A DNA stretch of 64,000 bases from Rahnella aquatilis CIP 78.65 = ATCC 33071 (GCF_000241955.1 NC_016818.1:1488001-1552000), one strand, 5' to 3'. Shown: positions 19,014-26,479, counted from the stretch's first letter. The notes: generated by a model from the letters alone, not told the origin. Made by a program: numbers and translations.

Positions 19014-19154
19014 TCACGTTGTGAATTCCTCTGGCGGTTGAAATTGATCAGTTCACGCAAAGCATCCGCGACGGCGAAGGCATGAGTTGCAGGGAGCCGC
19101 TGCAACGGGGCGGCTAACCGAACGCTTTCTCACTCGCCGTGAAGGCTGAATTGT

Positions 19155-19464
19155 GAAAATTTCGGTTTCTCAAGTGCGGTGAACGCTTAACGCGCTGCGC
19201 CGAAACCGCCCAAGAGAGGGAAGTGCTTTCCCTCTCTTGGATCTCTCCCCGCTTTTTTTACTGCGCGCTCCGCTCGCTGGCTATGTTTCAGGTACCACCG
19301 TGACAGGCTGGAAATCTTGCCGCTTTGCGGTGCCTTCTCTCGGTGTTCGAGCCATAGGTCTCGAACCCGCTCCGTTCAGCAAGCTTTCTGAATCGCCCGT
19401 GAGTTTCCACATACTCGATCTGCTCCTCCCCCTGCGAAGGGGGAGGCGGGGAGGGGGTTTTAAA
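19155..19464. repeat. Left arm of the inverted structured repeat
   Basis: This stretch is repeated in inverted orientation at 20073-20423. It contains, in order, AAGTG/CGCTT hairpin arms (19170-19187), a 13-bp perfect stem CCAAGAGAGGGAA with loop GTGCT, a conserved core (GGCTATGTTTCAGGTACCAC ... CTTGCCGCTTTGCGGTGCC), a 7-bp stem GTTCGAG/CTCGAAC with loop CCATAGGT, and a conserved tail ending in a half copy of the paired-hairpin element (19422-19464). The stems differ from those of the right arm by compensatory changes. The region 19014-19154 before it holds no feature I can support. Confidence 0.9.
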
Positions 19465-19470
19465 GACGAC

Positions 19471-19710
19471 TCAAACGGCTATTTGATCCATAACGTCTTC
19501 ATCATTTGCTGAAAATGCCAGCACATCGTTTAAGAGGTTCAGCCTTTCCAAAAGAACAAAATTCAGTATTTCTTTAGCGACTGGATTGCAGATCTCGGTG
19601 ATAGCCAGACACAGTGCTCGGCATTGATCACAAAGTTCATCGGGTTCAAGCGGTGTCTTATCGAACAGGCCATCAGCGGTAGGATTCGGTAAAGAAGTAG
19701 AAGTAATCAT
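19471..19710 (-). CDS. Uncharacterised 79-residue acidic protein of the repeat island
   Basis: I do not recognise this protein. It is acidic and mostly helical, with a Cys-rich stretch (DELCDQCRALCLAITEICN) followed by an amphipathic helix (AKEILNFVLLERLNLLNDVL); no signal peptide or membrane segment. A strong site GAGGG lies 6 bases before the ATG, the main reason for believing it. That site can be masked by an upstream complementary segment in the leader (see the regulatory entry). It lies inside the inverted repeat arms between rlmF and glnQ, an accessory position. Function unknown. Confidence 0.6.
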   Translation of the reverse strand: MITSTSLPNPTADGLFDKTPLEPDELCDQCRALCLAITEICNPVAKEILNFVLLERLNLLNDVLAFSANDEDVMDQIAV

Positions 19711-19945
19711 GGTAAACCCTCAAATGTTTGGTGTGGCGTCATACATGCGTTGCAAATCGCATGGGTGGCAGATCAAACAGAGTTTGCAATACCGGACATT
19801 TGAGAAAACCAGCCAGCCCGAAGGCTGCTCTGTCTGATCCGCCATAATATGCTGGCGGAGATCCACGGTGTATTTAACCATGAATATTTCAAATGTCACA
19901 GGTTGCAAATCCTGGCTACGGATTTTGCCGCAGCAGGAAACAATT
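19711..19945 (-). promoter_or_regulatory. Candidate structured, switch-like leader of the 79-residue gene
   Basis: On the minus-strand transcript ACATTTGAG (19727-19719, overlapping the Shine-Dalgarno GAGGG) is exactly complementary to CTCAAATGT (19804-19796), and that segment is also complementary over nine bases to GACATTTGA (19897-19889). This gives mutually exclusive pairings in the order anti-anti-SD, anti-SD, SD. Further hairpins are CAGCC-UUCG-GGCUG (19827-19814), a long imperfect stem 19844-19828 with 19782-19766, and two hairpins with the identical loop ATTTGCAA (stems CAGG/CCTG at 19914-19899 and CATGCG/CGCATG at 19763-19744). An open frame of 53-62 codons spans it and ends at the Shine-Dalgarno site; it may be a leader ORF or coincidental. 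Confidence 0.5.
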
Positions 19946-19952
19946 TACGCCG

Positions 19953-19981
19953 ATTAATTTAATAAAAAACTGGCTTTTCAA
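19953..19981 (-). promoter_or_regulatory. Possible sigma-70 promoter of the island transcript
   Basis: On the minus strand TTGAAA (19981-19976), a 17-base spacer and ATTAAT (19958-19953). The -35 matches consensus at five of six bases and the -10 at four of six. Only a candidate, but its position fits the structured leader downstream. Confidence 0.35.
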
Positions 19982-20072
19982 AGCATTGGAAAGCATCTCG
20001 CAAACAAAAATGTAATCAATGTAAAGCATAGATTCAGGTAATATTACGAGTAACTTCATCACTGAGTCGTTA

Positions 20073-20423
20073 TTAAAACCCCCTACCCGCCTCCCCCCTT
20101 CGCAGGGGGAGGAGCAGATCGAGTATGTGGAAACTCCCCCTTCGCAGGGAGGAGCAGATCGAGTACGTGGAAACTCACGGGCGATTCAGAAAGCTTGCTG
20201 AACGGAGCGGCCTGAAGACCTGTGGCTTCAGGACCGAGAGAAGGCACCGCAAAGCGGCAAGATTTCCAGCCTGTCACGGTGGTACCTGAAACATAGCCAG
20301 CGAGCGATAGCGCGCAGTAAAAAAGCGAGGGGAAATCCAAAAGGGGAAAAGCACTTTCCCCTTTTGGGCGGTTTCGGCGCAGCGCGTTAAGTGATCATCG
20401 CACTTGAGAAACCGAAATGTTTT
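20073..20423. repeat. Right arm of the inverted structured repeat
   Basis: Inverted copy of 19155-19464. Read on the minus strand it has stem CCTGAAG/CTTCAGG with loop CCACAGGT where the left arm has GTTCGAG/CTCGAAC, and CCAAAAGGGGAAA with loop GTGCT where the left arm has CCAAGAGAGGGAA. Both stems stay perfectly paired. It begins with a half copy of the paired-hairpin element (20073-20115), and about 40 bp of its edge are tandemly duplicated (20093-20135 and 20136-20175). The gap from 19982 to 20072 is AT-rich without a recognisable feature. Confidence 0.9.
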
Positions 20424-20436
20424 CGATCAAAGGGGG

Positions 20437-20461
20437 TTAAAAGCCGCCTTTGCAGCGGCCT
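20437..20461 (-). terminator. Terminator of the glnHPQ operon
   Basis: On the minus strand GCCGC-TGCAAAG-GCGGC followed by TTTTAA, a few bases after the glnQ stop codon. The U-tract is short. Confidence 0.65.
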
Positions 20462-20467
20462 TCTGCA

Positions 20468-21190
20468 TCACGAAACGTGTTGCAGGAACTCACGCAGACG
20501 TTCACTCGGCGGATTGTTCACCAGATCAGCCGGTTTGCCGTCTTCTGCAATGCGACCTTTGTCGATGAAGATTAAGCGTGATGCCACTTTCTCGGCGAAG
20601 CCGACTTCATGGGTCACGATAACCATCGTCATGCCTTCTTCCGCCAGTTGCTTCATGACGGTCAGCACTTCGTGACGCAGTTCAGGGTCGAGCGCAGAGG
20701 TGGGTTCATCAAACAGCATCAGTTTAGGTTTCACTGCCAGCGCACGGGCGATTGCCACGCGCTGCTGCTGACCACCGGAAAGCTCTGACGGATAGTGGTG
20801 CGCGCGTTCGGACAAGCCCACTTTTGCCAGCAGTTCTTTCGCCAGTTTATGGGCTTCATCCTTCGACGCACCACGAACGCGAATCGGGCCGAACGCCACG
20901 TTTTCCAGCGCTGTCATGTGCGGGAACAGGTAGAACTGCTGGAACACCATACCGGCTTCCTGGCGGATCAGACGTTCATCGACTTTCGGGTCGTTCACTT
21001 TCAGACCATCGACAATCAGCTCGCCGGACGTGATTTCTTCCAGCTTGTTGATGCAGCGCAGCAGCGTGGATTTACCGGAGCCGGATGGCCCGATGATAAC
21101 CACGACTTCACCCTGAGAAATGTTCAGATCGATGTCATGGAGCACCTGGGTTTTACCAAAGTGTTTTGAGACGTTCTTGAATTCAATCAT
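20468..21190 (-). CDS. glnQ: Glutamine ABC transporter ATP-binding protein GlnQ
   Basis: ATPase that energises high-affinity glutamine import; 240 residues, the E. coli length. Walker A GPSGSGKS about residues 34-41, signature LSGGQQQR, Walker [15 protein letters not shown] and the switch region VTHEVGFA. The start [13 protein letters not shown] overlaps the glnP stop by four bases (ATGA), so the longer upstream open frame is not used. Last gene of glnHPQ, followed by a terminator. Confidence 0.97.
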   Translation of the reverse strand: MIEFKNVSKHFGKTQVLHDIDLNISQGEVVVIIGPSGSGKSTLLRCINKLEEITSGELIVDGLKVNDPKVDERLIRQEAGMVFQQFYLFPHMTALENVAFGPIRVRGASKDEAHKLAKELLAKVGLSERAHHYPSELSGGQQQRVAIARALAVKPKLMLFDEPTSALDPELRHEVLTVMKQLAEEGMTMVIVTHEVGFAEKVASRLIFIDKGRIAEDGKPADLVNNPPSERLREFLQHVS

Positions 21191-21846
21191 ATAATTTTCA
21201 GTTTGCGTTCTAAGCGGCGCAGAACAAAGCTCAGAGCCAGCGTGATGATCAGATAGATAACAGCAACCGCACTCCAGATTTCCATGGCGCGGAAGTTGCC
21301 GGCGATGATTTCCTGGCCCTGACGGGTCAGTTCGGCGACACCGATGACGATAAACAGTGAGGTATCTTTGATACTCACAATCCACTGGTTACCCAACGGT
21401 GGCAGCATACGGCGCAATGCCAGCGGCATGATGATGTAACGCAGCGTCGCACGGCGCGACAAACCCAGCGCCAGGCCAGCTTCACGGAAACCGTTGTGAA
21501 TCGACAACACCGCGCCACGCGTAATTTCAGCGATATAAGCACCGGAGTTGATGATGATCGTCACCACCGCCGCGCTGAACGGGTCGATCCGCAGATCGGG
21601 CACCATCATCGGCAGGGCGAAATAAATGAACATTACCTGTACGACGATAGGCGTGCCGCGAATAAGCTCGATAAAGACCAGTGCGACGTTGCTGCTAAAC
21701 CAGCCACCGAACGCGCGGGCAAAGCCCGCAATCACACCAATAATCAGGCCGCCAACCAGACCGAGGACCGAAATCCACAATGTCATTTTGGCGCCTTCGA
21801 GCAGGATAGGCAGAGCGGGCCAAATTACGCTCCAGTCAAACTGCAT
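21187..21846 (-). CDS. glnP: Glutamine ABC transporter permease GlnP
   Basis: Inner membrane permease of the HisMQ type, 219 residues with five predicted membrane segments. Conserved features include [20 protein letters not shown] near the middle and the ATPase-coupling [20 protein letters not shown]. It forms a homodimer with GlnQ and receives glutamine from GlnH. GGAG lies upstream of the ATG. A terminator-like hairpin separates it from glnH. Confidence 0.97.
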   Translation of the reverse strand: MQFDWSVIWPALPILLEGAKMTLWISVLGLVGGLIIGVIAGFARAFGGWFSSNVALVFIELIRGTPIVVQVMFIYFALPMMVPDLRIDPFSAAVVTIIINSGAYIAEITRGAVLSIHNGFREAGLALGLSRRATLRYIIMPLALRRMLPPLGNQWIVSIKDTSLFIVIGVAELTRQGQEIIAGNFRAMEIWSAVAVIYLIITLALSFVLRRLERKLKII

Positions 21847-21861
21847 GGATTATCTCCTGGT

Positions 21862-21902
21862 AAAACAAAAAACTGCGCCTGGTCAGGATCGCTGGCAGGC
21901 GC
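21862..21902 (-). terminator. Internal terminator/attenuator between glnH and glnP
   Basis: On the minus strand GCGCCTG ... CAGGCGC is followed by AGTTTTTTGTTTT, in the 107-bp gap after glnH. Partial termination here would make the binding protein more abundant than the membrane components, a common arrangement in such operons. Confidence 0.8.
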
Positions 21903-21953
21903 TTCTTATCAAGTGCTCTTTCTGAAAAAGGAACGACTTAAATGAAAAAGGAC

Positions 21954-22697
21954 TTATTTAGGTTCGGTATCAAACCATTTTTTGTAGATTGCCGCGTAAG
22001 TACCATTCTCTTTGATGGTTTTGAGCGCTGCGTTGGCTTTTTCGCGCAGATCACTGCCTTGCGGGAAAGCAATACCGTATTGCTGGCCAGCCAGTGAATC
22101 GCCAACCGCTTTGAACTGACCTTTGCCAGCCGTTTTGATGAAGTACAGAATGTTTGGCGTGTCGTGCATGACCGCATCAGCACGGCCGGTGCCCAGTTCC
22201 ATGTAAGCGCTGTCGATGTTCGGGAACTGACGCAGATCTTTGGTCTGTACGTTAGCTTTCATGTAATCAACGGAGCTGGTGCCGCTTTTCACTGCAACGG
22301 TTTTGCCTTTCAGATCAGCAACGCTTTTGATGGCGTCGTTGTTGCTCTTAACCATGACCATCAGACCGCTGTTGTAATAGCCGTCAGAGAAGTCGATGGC
22401 TTTTTTACGTTCAGGCGTGATGGTGATACCCGCCAGCGCCAGATCGATGTTATGCGTCTGCAGGGCAGGAATGATGCCGCCGAAGTCCATTGGTTTCAGT
22501 TCATAGGAGACTTTCATCTCTTTAGCGACCGCGTCCCACAGGTCAATGTCGAAGCCGACGTACTTGTCGCCTTGTTTGAATTCAAACGGTACAAACGCAG
22601 TGTCGGTAGCTACGATCAGTTTTTTGTCTGCTGCGTGGGAGCTCACGGCAAAGGCCAGGGTTAACGCGGCCAGGGAAACTTTTAAGAGTGACTTCAT
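21954..22697 (-). CDS. glnH: Glutamine-binding periplasmic protein GlnH
   Basis: Substrate-binding protein for glutamine, 247 residues (E. coli 248). Signal peptide [20 protein letters not shown] ending HAA, then the mature start [17 protein letters not shown], with [11 protein letters not shown] and [20 protein letters not shown] typical of the family. Start chosen at MKSLLKV because AGGAAA lies upstream; the ATG seven codons earlier would disrupt the signal peptide. First gene of the operon, preceded by a sigma-54 promoter and an NtrC-like site. Confidence 0.97.
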   Translation of the reverse strand: MKSLLKVSLAALTLAFAVSSHAADKKLIVATDTAFVPFEFKQGDKYVGFDIDLWDAVAKEMKVSYELKPMDFGGIIPALQTHNIDLALAGITITPERKKAIDFSDGYYNSGLMVMVKSNNDAIKSVADLKGKTVAVKSGTSSVDYMKANVQTKDLRQFPNIDSAYMELGTGRADAVMHDTPNILYFIKTAGKGQFKAVGDSLAGQQYGIAFPQGSDLREKANAALKTIKENGTYAAIYKKWFDTEPK

Positions 22698-22752
22698 CAG
22701 TGAATTTCCTTTGTACATATTATGGGAACGACTTTATATTACGGCGCTTTAA

Positions 22753-22768
22753 TGCAATATTCATGCCA
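22753..22768 (-). promoter_or_regulatory. Sigma-54 (RpoN) promoter of glnHPQ
   Basis: On the minus strand TGGCATGAATATTGCA: GG at -24 and GC at -12 separated by exactly ten bases, close to the consensus TGGCAC-N5-TTGCA. It lies 56 bases upstream of the glnH start codon. Confidence 0.85.
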
Positions 22769-22840
22769 AATTCCATGCATATTAAAATTCAATAGCTTAA
22801 CGCTTTGCTGAACCGTTCAGGCAGGGATTAAAAGCTGAAG

Positions 22841-22857
22841 CGCACCATGATAGTGCG
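22841..22857. promoter_or_regulatory. NtrC-like binding site upstream of glnH
   Basis: CGCACCATGATAGTGCG, a near-perfect inverted repeat resembling the NtrC consensus TGCACC-N5-GGTGCA, about 75-85 bases upstream of the sigma-54 promoter, a normal enhancer distance. The rest of the 400-bp gap (22698-23097) holds no gene I can support. Confidence 0.75.
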
Positions 22858-23097
22858 TTGTTGCACATTGTCATGTTCTCTCGTGGTGCACGGCATCATC
22901 ATTAACCATATGTTGTATTTTAAACAATCATTAATTAACAAGTACGCTGCTCAAATGATAACTTGCTCTAACTTTATCGGTACATGCGTAAAACGTGTGC
23001 TCAAATATGAAGCAAATGTAAAGGGGGGCAGGGAGGAATAACAGAGAAAATGCCTTTTGTTGAACCATAATGGTGCAAGGTAATATAAGAGAAAGTT

Positions 23098-23364
23098 CTA
23101 GCGTAGCTGGCTGTCTTTACTGCCACGACGATTGTAGCCCGCATGATCCTGCTGTTTTTTATCCAGAGCTGCCTGACAGGTGACACAATACTGCACACCC
23201 TGAAGCGCTTCCCGGCGCGCCTGTGGAATGGGTTCGCCACACTCCTTACAAAAATGCGCGCTTTCGCCATGCCCGAGAGACTGACGTGCGCGATCGACCG
23301 CATCATTTACCGTTGAATCAATCTGATCCTGCACTGCGCCGTCTTGCGCCCATCCGCTTGCCAT
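23098..23364 (-). CDS. ybiI: DksA/TraR-type zinc finger protein YbiI
   Basis: 88 residues, the same length as E. coli YbiI and matching at both ends (MASGWAQDGAV ... GYNRRGSKDSQLR). It carries a C4 zinc finger, CKECGEPIPQARREAL then CVTCQ, in the DksA C-terminal family. It lacks the long coiled coil of DksA, so action in the RNA polymerase secondary channel is uncertain. GAGGTC upstream of the ATG. Function unknown. Confidence 0.93.
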   Translation of the reverse strand: MASGWAQDGAVQDQIDSTVNDAVDRARQSLGHGESAHFCKECGEPIPQARREALQGVQYCVTCQAALDKKQQDHAGYNRRGSKDSQLR

Positions 23365-23393
23365 AATGACCTCCTCAGAAGCGTATCAAAAAA

Positions 23394-23429
23394 GGCAAAA
23401 CGGGCCGGTGATTGTCACCCGCCCGTTTC
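23394..23429 (-). terminator. Terminator after dps
   Basis: On the minus strand AAACGGGC...GGTGA / TCACC...GCCCGTTT with a short loop, followed by a T-containing tract further on (GCCTTTTTT). Located between dps and ybiI. Confidence 0.7.
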
Positions 23430-23490
23430 ACATTCATCATGAAGCAATTATGGTAGCCACTGTTTTATGATTGTGGCTACCGGATCCTGA

Positions 23491-23994
23491 TTACTCGATA
23501 TTTGATTCGATGAACCACAGGAATTTATCCAGGTCGCGCGATGCGGCAGTGAAAATATCTGCGGTGTCTTCATCTTCGACTTCGCTTATGGCTTTGCGGG
23601 TATCATTAGCGACGACGGCATAACGTTCTGCCAGTGCTTTCAGATGTTCCTGCACGGTATGGATGTTGGTCGGGTAACTTTTCAGCGGAGTTTTATCGTT
23701 AACCACCTGCACGGTACCCAGCGCTACGCCACCTAACTGCACCACACGTTCTGCGATGGTGTCCTGATGGTCGATAATCGCGGTACGGAAACCATCAAGC
23801 ATTTCATGCACGGCAATGAAGTTTGCGCCACGCATGTTCCAGTGAGCCTGTTTGGTGATCAGCGACAGATCGATGTATTCAGTCACCAGACGGTTCAGCA
23901 CCTTGATAGTATTGAGTTTGACGCTTTCATCTAAATCATTGCGTGTATAGATAAGCTCAGAAGATTTCGTTTTGACCAGTTTAGCGGTACTCAT
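23491..23994 (-). CDS. dps: DNA-binding ferritin-like protein Dps
   Basis: Stationary-phase DNA protection and iron-sequestering protein; assembles as a dodecamer, oxidises Fe(II) with hydrogen peroxide and condenses DNA. 167 residues, exactly the E. coli length. Lys-rich N-terminus [13 protein letters not shown], ferroxidase segment [20 protein letters not shown] with the neighbouring [15 protein letters not shown], and C-terminal [18 protein letters not shown]. Start chosen at MSTAKL with AGGAG upstream; a few codons of open frame before it are not conserved. Confidence 0.97.
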   Translation of the reverse strand: MSTAKLVKTKSSELIYTRNDLDESVKLNTIKVLNRLVTEYIDLSLITKQAHWNMRGANFIAVHEMLDGFRTAIIDHQDTIAERVVQLGGVALGTVQVVNDKTPLKSYPTNIHTVQEHLKALAERYAVVANDTRKAISEVEDEDTADIFTAASRDLDKFLWFIESNIE

Positions 23995-24406
23995 ATACAT
24001 ATCTCCTTGTTTCATTAAAATTAATCGCTACTATTGTATTTCGTAACTGCATTCAGTATAGCAATAAATTGAAAATTTGCAGGGCGTCTATTCCTATCGT
24101 TCTGATAGCGTGTGTCTTATAGACCCTGCGGCAATTTCACTTCTACCTTATCACGCTGATTTATAAGGTAGATAGGATTCATCCTGAACGTCACGCTCTA
24201 TTAAGGTGATAAAATACACTAAAAGTGATAATTATTTTCATTACGCAGGGAAGATATTTTTAAATGTAAGTGGGCGTGTGTGGATATATTATTATCAGGC
24301 GTTTTCCTCTGGGGCGGAATACGAAAAATAAACCTAACCGTTGCAGTATCAATATTGAAAATATAACAGCGGGATAATACCCGCCGTTAATCACCGTTTA
24401 CTGTTT
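23995..24406. other. 412-bp gap between dps and the anti-sigma gene
   Basis: AT-rich region holding the dps promoter area. TGATAATTATTTTCA at 24227-24241 differs from the 7-1-7 Fur box at one base. A small hairpin GCGGG-ATAATA-CCCGC (24369-24384) just after the rskA stop may be a weak terminator. No ORF with coding character seen. Confidence 0.5.
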
Positions 24407-25084
24407 TTAAAGCGCCATCGCACCGCTATACAAAACGGCGCCCGTCGGTTGCCCTGTCGTTGAACCGCCGCGCGGCTCGAGGCTTATCGCCAGCGTAAAA
24501 CCTGCATCCGGCATTTTCGCTGCCAGCGCCAGTTGCGTGGGTTGTTGCGTATTCAGTAATCCGAGGGAGCGCGGCTTACCGCCCGGCGGAATAGCCCACA
24601 GTTCAAGACTGCGGTCCGCGGCAATATTCTGCGCATTAATTGGCGTCAGCAACAGGCTGCGGGTGCTCTTGTCAGCGCTGACCACCCATTGCCCGTTTTG
24701 TGCACCGGTACTGCTGGCCAGTATCGCCACCGGCAACGGGGCTTCTGGCTGGACCAGCAGACGAGGGATCAGCAACAACGCGGCAAGTCCGGCGGCCAGC
24801 GCCCAGCCCATGTACGCCCGCACCGGTCGTCTGGCCGGTAGCGGAGGTCTTGCCGGTTGCAGCGCAAGGCTGTGCTGAATGCGTTTCCACACCGATGCAG
24901 GCGGTATGACCGGAGTAATCTGATTATCCAGTTGCGTGAAGGCTTCCTGCCAGCGCGCCACTTCGGCCGCCAGTGCCGGGTCTTCCCGCATTTTTTGTCC
25001 GAACTGAATCCGGGCTGCGCCGCGCAAGGTGCCGAGCGCATATTCAGCCGCGAGGGCGGCATGATAATGGCTTCTGCTTTTCAT
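24407..25084 (-). CDS. Anti-sigma factor of the RskA family
   Basis: Single-pass inner membrane anti-sigma protein of 225 residues. The N-terminal cytoplasmic domain (HYHAALAAEYALGTLRGAAR, the helical anti-sigma fold; EVARWQEAF) is followed by a membrane segment at residues about 91-110 and a periplasmic RskA domain (LELWAIPPGGKPRSLGLL ... FTLAISLEPRGG). Its start overlaps the sigma gene stop by four bases (ATGA), the coupling expected for a sigma/anti-sigma pair. It should hold the adjacent ECF sigma inactive until a periplasmic signal triggers release. Confidence 0.9.
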   Translation of the reverse strand: MKSRSHYHAALAAEYALGTLRGAARIQFGQKMREDPALAAEVARWQEAFTQLDNQITPVIPPASVWKRIQHSLALQPARPPLPARRPVRAYMGWALAAGLAALLLIPRLLVQPEAPLPVAILASSTGAQNGQWVVSADKSTRSLLLTPINAQNIAADRSLELWAIPPGGKPRSLGLLNTQQPTQLALAAKMPDAGFTLAISLEPRGGSTTGQPTGAVLYSGAMAL

Positions 25085-25662
25085 AGTCCTACGCAGCTCT
25101 TTAAGTGATCCAGGGCGCGACGGATCCAGCTTTTGATCGTCCCGAGAGGTTGCTGAAGATGCGATGACACCTCGCCGTGCGACAGGCCCTGATAATAGGC
25201 AAGGATCAGGCTTTGTCTTTGTTCGGCAGGCAGATGGGCCAGGCAGGCGGCCAGAATTTTGGCGTCGCTGTCCTGTTGCAGCCGTTGCAAGGGTTCATCA
25301 TGGTCGCTGGCATCACCGTCACTCATTGTCTCGTCCAGTTCATCTACCTGGTTGTCGCTCCCGCGCATCCAGTCGATAGCGCGGTTGCGGACAATATGGG
25401 TGAGCCAGGTCATCGGGGAACTGAGTGCCGGATTATACGAGGCAGCCCGGTTCCACGCGGTGATATAGCTGTCGTGCAAGACTTCTTCTGCCCAGGCATG
25501 CCGCCGCAACATACGTAATGCAACGGCGAACAGCCGGGGGGACGTCAGACGATATAACTGCTCAAATGCCTGATGGTTACCAACGGCCATGGCGCTCATC
25601 AGTTCGCGCTGTACTGCCTGCGCATTCTCTGGTGTTGGCTTAATTAAAAAATTGTCATGCAT
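25081..25662 (-). CDS. ECF sigma factor (SigK-like)
   Basis: RNA polymerase sigma factor of 193 residues: region 2 (FEQLYRLTSPRLFAVALRML, AEEVLHDSYITAWNRAASY, MTWLTHIVRNRAIDWMR) and region 4 (LPAEQRQSLILAYYQGLSHG, LGTIKSWIRRALDHLKSCV), with an acidic linker. Cognate of the overlapping RskA-type anti-sigma gene. The upstream fasciclin-domain gene on the same strand, 64 bases away, is a plausible operon member and target. The cluster sits between dps and rhtA, which are adjacent in E. coli. Confidence 0.92.
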   Translation of the reverse strand: MHDNFLIKPTPENAQAVQRELMSAMAVGNHQAFEQLYRLTSPRLFAVALRMLRRHAWAEEVLHDSYITAWNRAASYNPALSSPMTWLTHIVRNRAIDWMRGSDNQVDELDETMSDGDASDHDEPLQRLQQDSDAKILAACLAHLPAEQRQSLILAYYQGLSHGEVSSHLQQPLGTIKSWIRRALDHLKSCVGL

Positions 25663-25726
25663 TCGCGCATCCTGGCTTACTGAAGTGCTGTTTCATAAAG
25701 AAATCATGCCCTCAGTATAGCCGGTA

Positions 25727-26290
25727 TTATTTTGGCATCAGAACGGTATCAATGACGTCGATCACACCGTTCTTCTGCTGGACGTCATAAGTACTGATAT
25801 TGGCGATATTTCCCTTGCCATCTTTCAGCTGAATATTGTGCGGGCCGTTGTTTAGGATCCACAATGGCTGACCGTTGACGGTTTTCAGTTCCGCCGTGCC
25901 GTTGCCTTTTTTCAGCAATTTTTCCAAATCTTTCATTTCATATTTACCGGCCACCACGTGATAGGTGAGGACACTGGTCAGCGTGGCTTTGTTTTCTGGT
26001 TTCACCAGATTATCCACGGTGCCTGCGGGTAATTTTGCGAAGGCGGCGTTGGTCGGCGCAAAGACAGTAAACGGCCCTTTGCCTTGCAAGGTTTCCACCA
26101 GACCGGCTGCTTTTACCGCCGCGACCAGGGTGGTGTGGTCTTTCGAATTCAGGGCATTTTCTACGATATTTTTGGACGGATACATTTCAGCGCCACCGAC
26201 CATGGTGGTGTTTTGGGACATCATTGCTGCCATTGACGCGGTGCTGAGCAGCAGAGAAGCACAGATTGCGGTACGGAGTAATGTTTTCAT
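25727..26290 (-). CDS. Secreted fasciclin (FAS1) domain protein
   Basis: 187 residues with a signal peptide (MKTLLRTAICASLLLSTASMA) and one FAS1 domain (about 40-186). Family motifs are GPFTVFAPTNAAFAKLP, VLTYHVVAGKYEMKDL and NGVIDVIDTVLMPK. FAS1 domains mediate adhesion or small-ligand binding outside the cytoplasm. In other bacteria FAS1 lipoproteins or exported proteins occur with SigK/RskA pairs, as in the mycobacterial mpt70/mpt83 regulon, so the link here is meaningful. A terminator separates it from rhtA upstream. Exact role unknown. Confidence 0.9.
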   Translation of the reverse strand: MKTLLRTAICASLLLSTASMAAMMSQNTTMVGGAEMYPSKNIVENALNSKDHTTLVAAVKAAGLVETLQGKGPFTVFAPTNAAFAKLPAGTVDNLVKPENKATLTSVLTYHVVAGKYEMKDLEKLLKKGNGTAELKTVNGQPLWILNNGPHNIQLKDGKGNIANISTYDVQQKNGVIDVIDTVLMPK

Positions 26291-26430
26291 GATGGTGTCC
26301 TTCGTCAGTTAAGTAGGTAAGGTCTTGCCTCACATCTATACATACGAATGACCCCCTGCTTTTGGATGCAGGAAAAGATGAAAAAAAGTGAAATAAATGA
26401 AAGGAATTTGCAACCTGCTGATAGAAAAGA

Positions 26431-26459
26431 AAAAGCCATATCGTGATGACATGGCTTTT
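26431..26459. terminator. Terminator after rhtA
   Basis: AAAAGCCAT ... ATGGCTTTT with an 11-base loop; on the minus strand it runs into TTTTTCTTTT. It ends rhtA transcription before the fasciclin gene. Confidence 0.85.
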
Positions 26460-26479
26460 ATGAGGTCGACGTCGCGGAA

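Noticed and set aside
19237..19512. 91-codon open frame on the plus strand with a near twin at 20083-20340 on the minus strand
   Set aside because: Both simply translate the two inverted repeat arms. The differences between arms are compensatory in hairpin stems, which points to nucleic-acid structure, not protein conservation, although the frame could be annotated automatically in databases.
19720..19908. 62-codon frame upstream of the 79-residue gene
   Set aside because: No convincing ribosome site and its span coincides with dense RNA structure. Kept only as a possible leader ORF within the regulatory entry, not as a gene.
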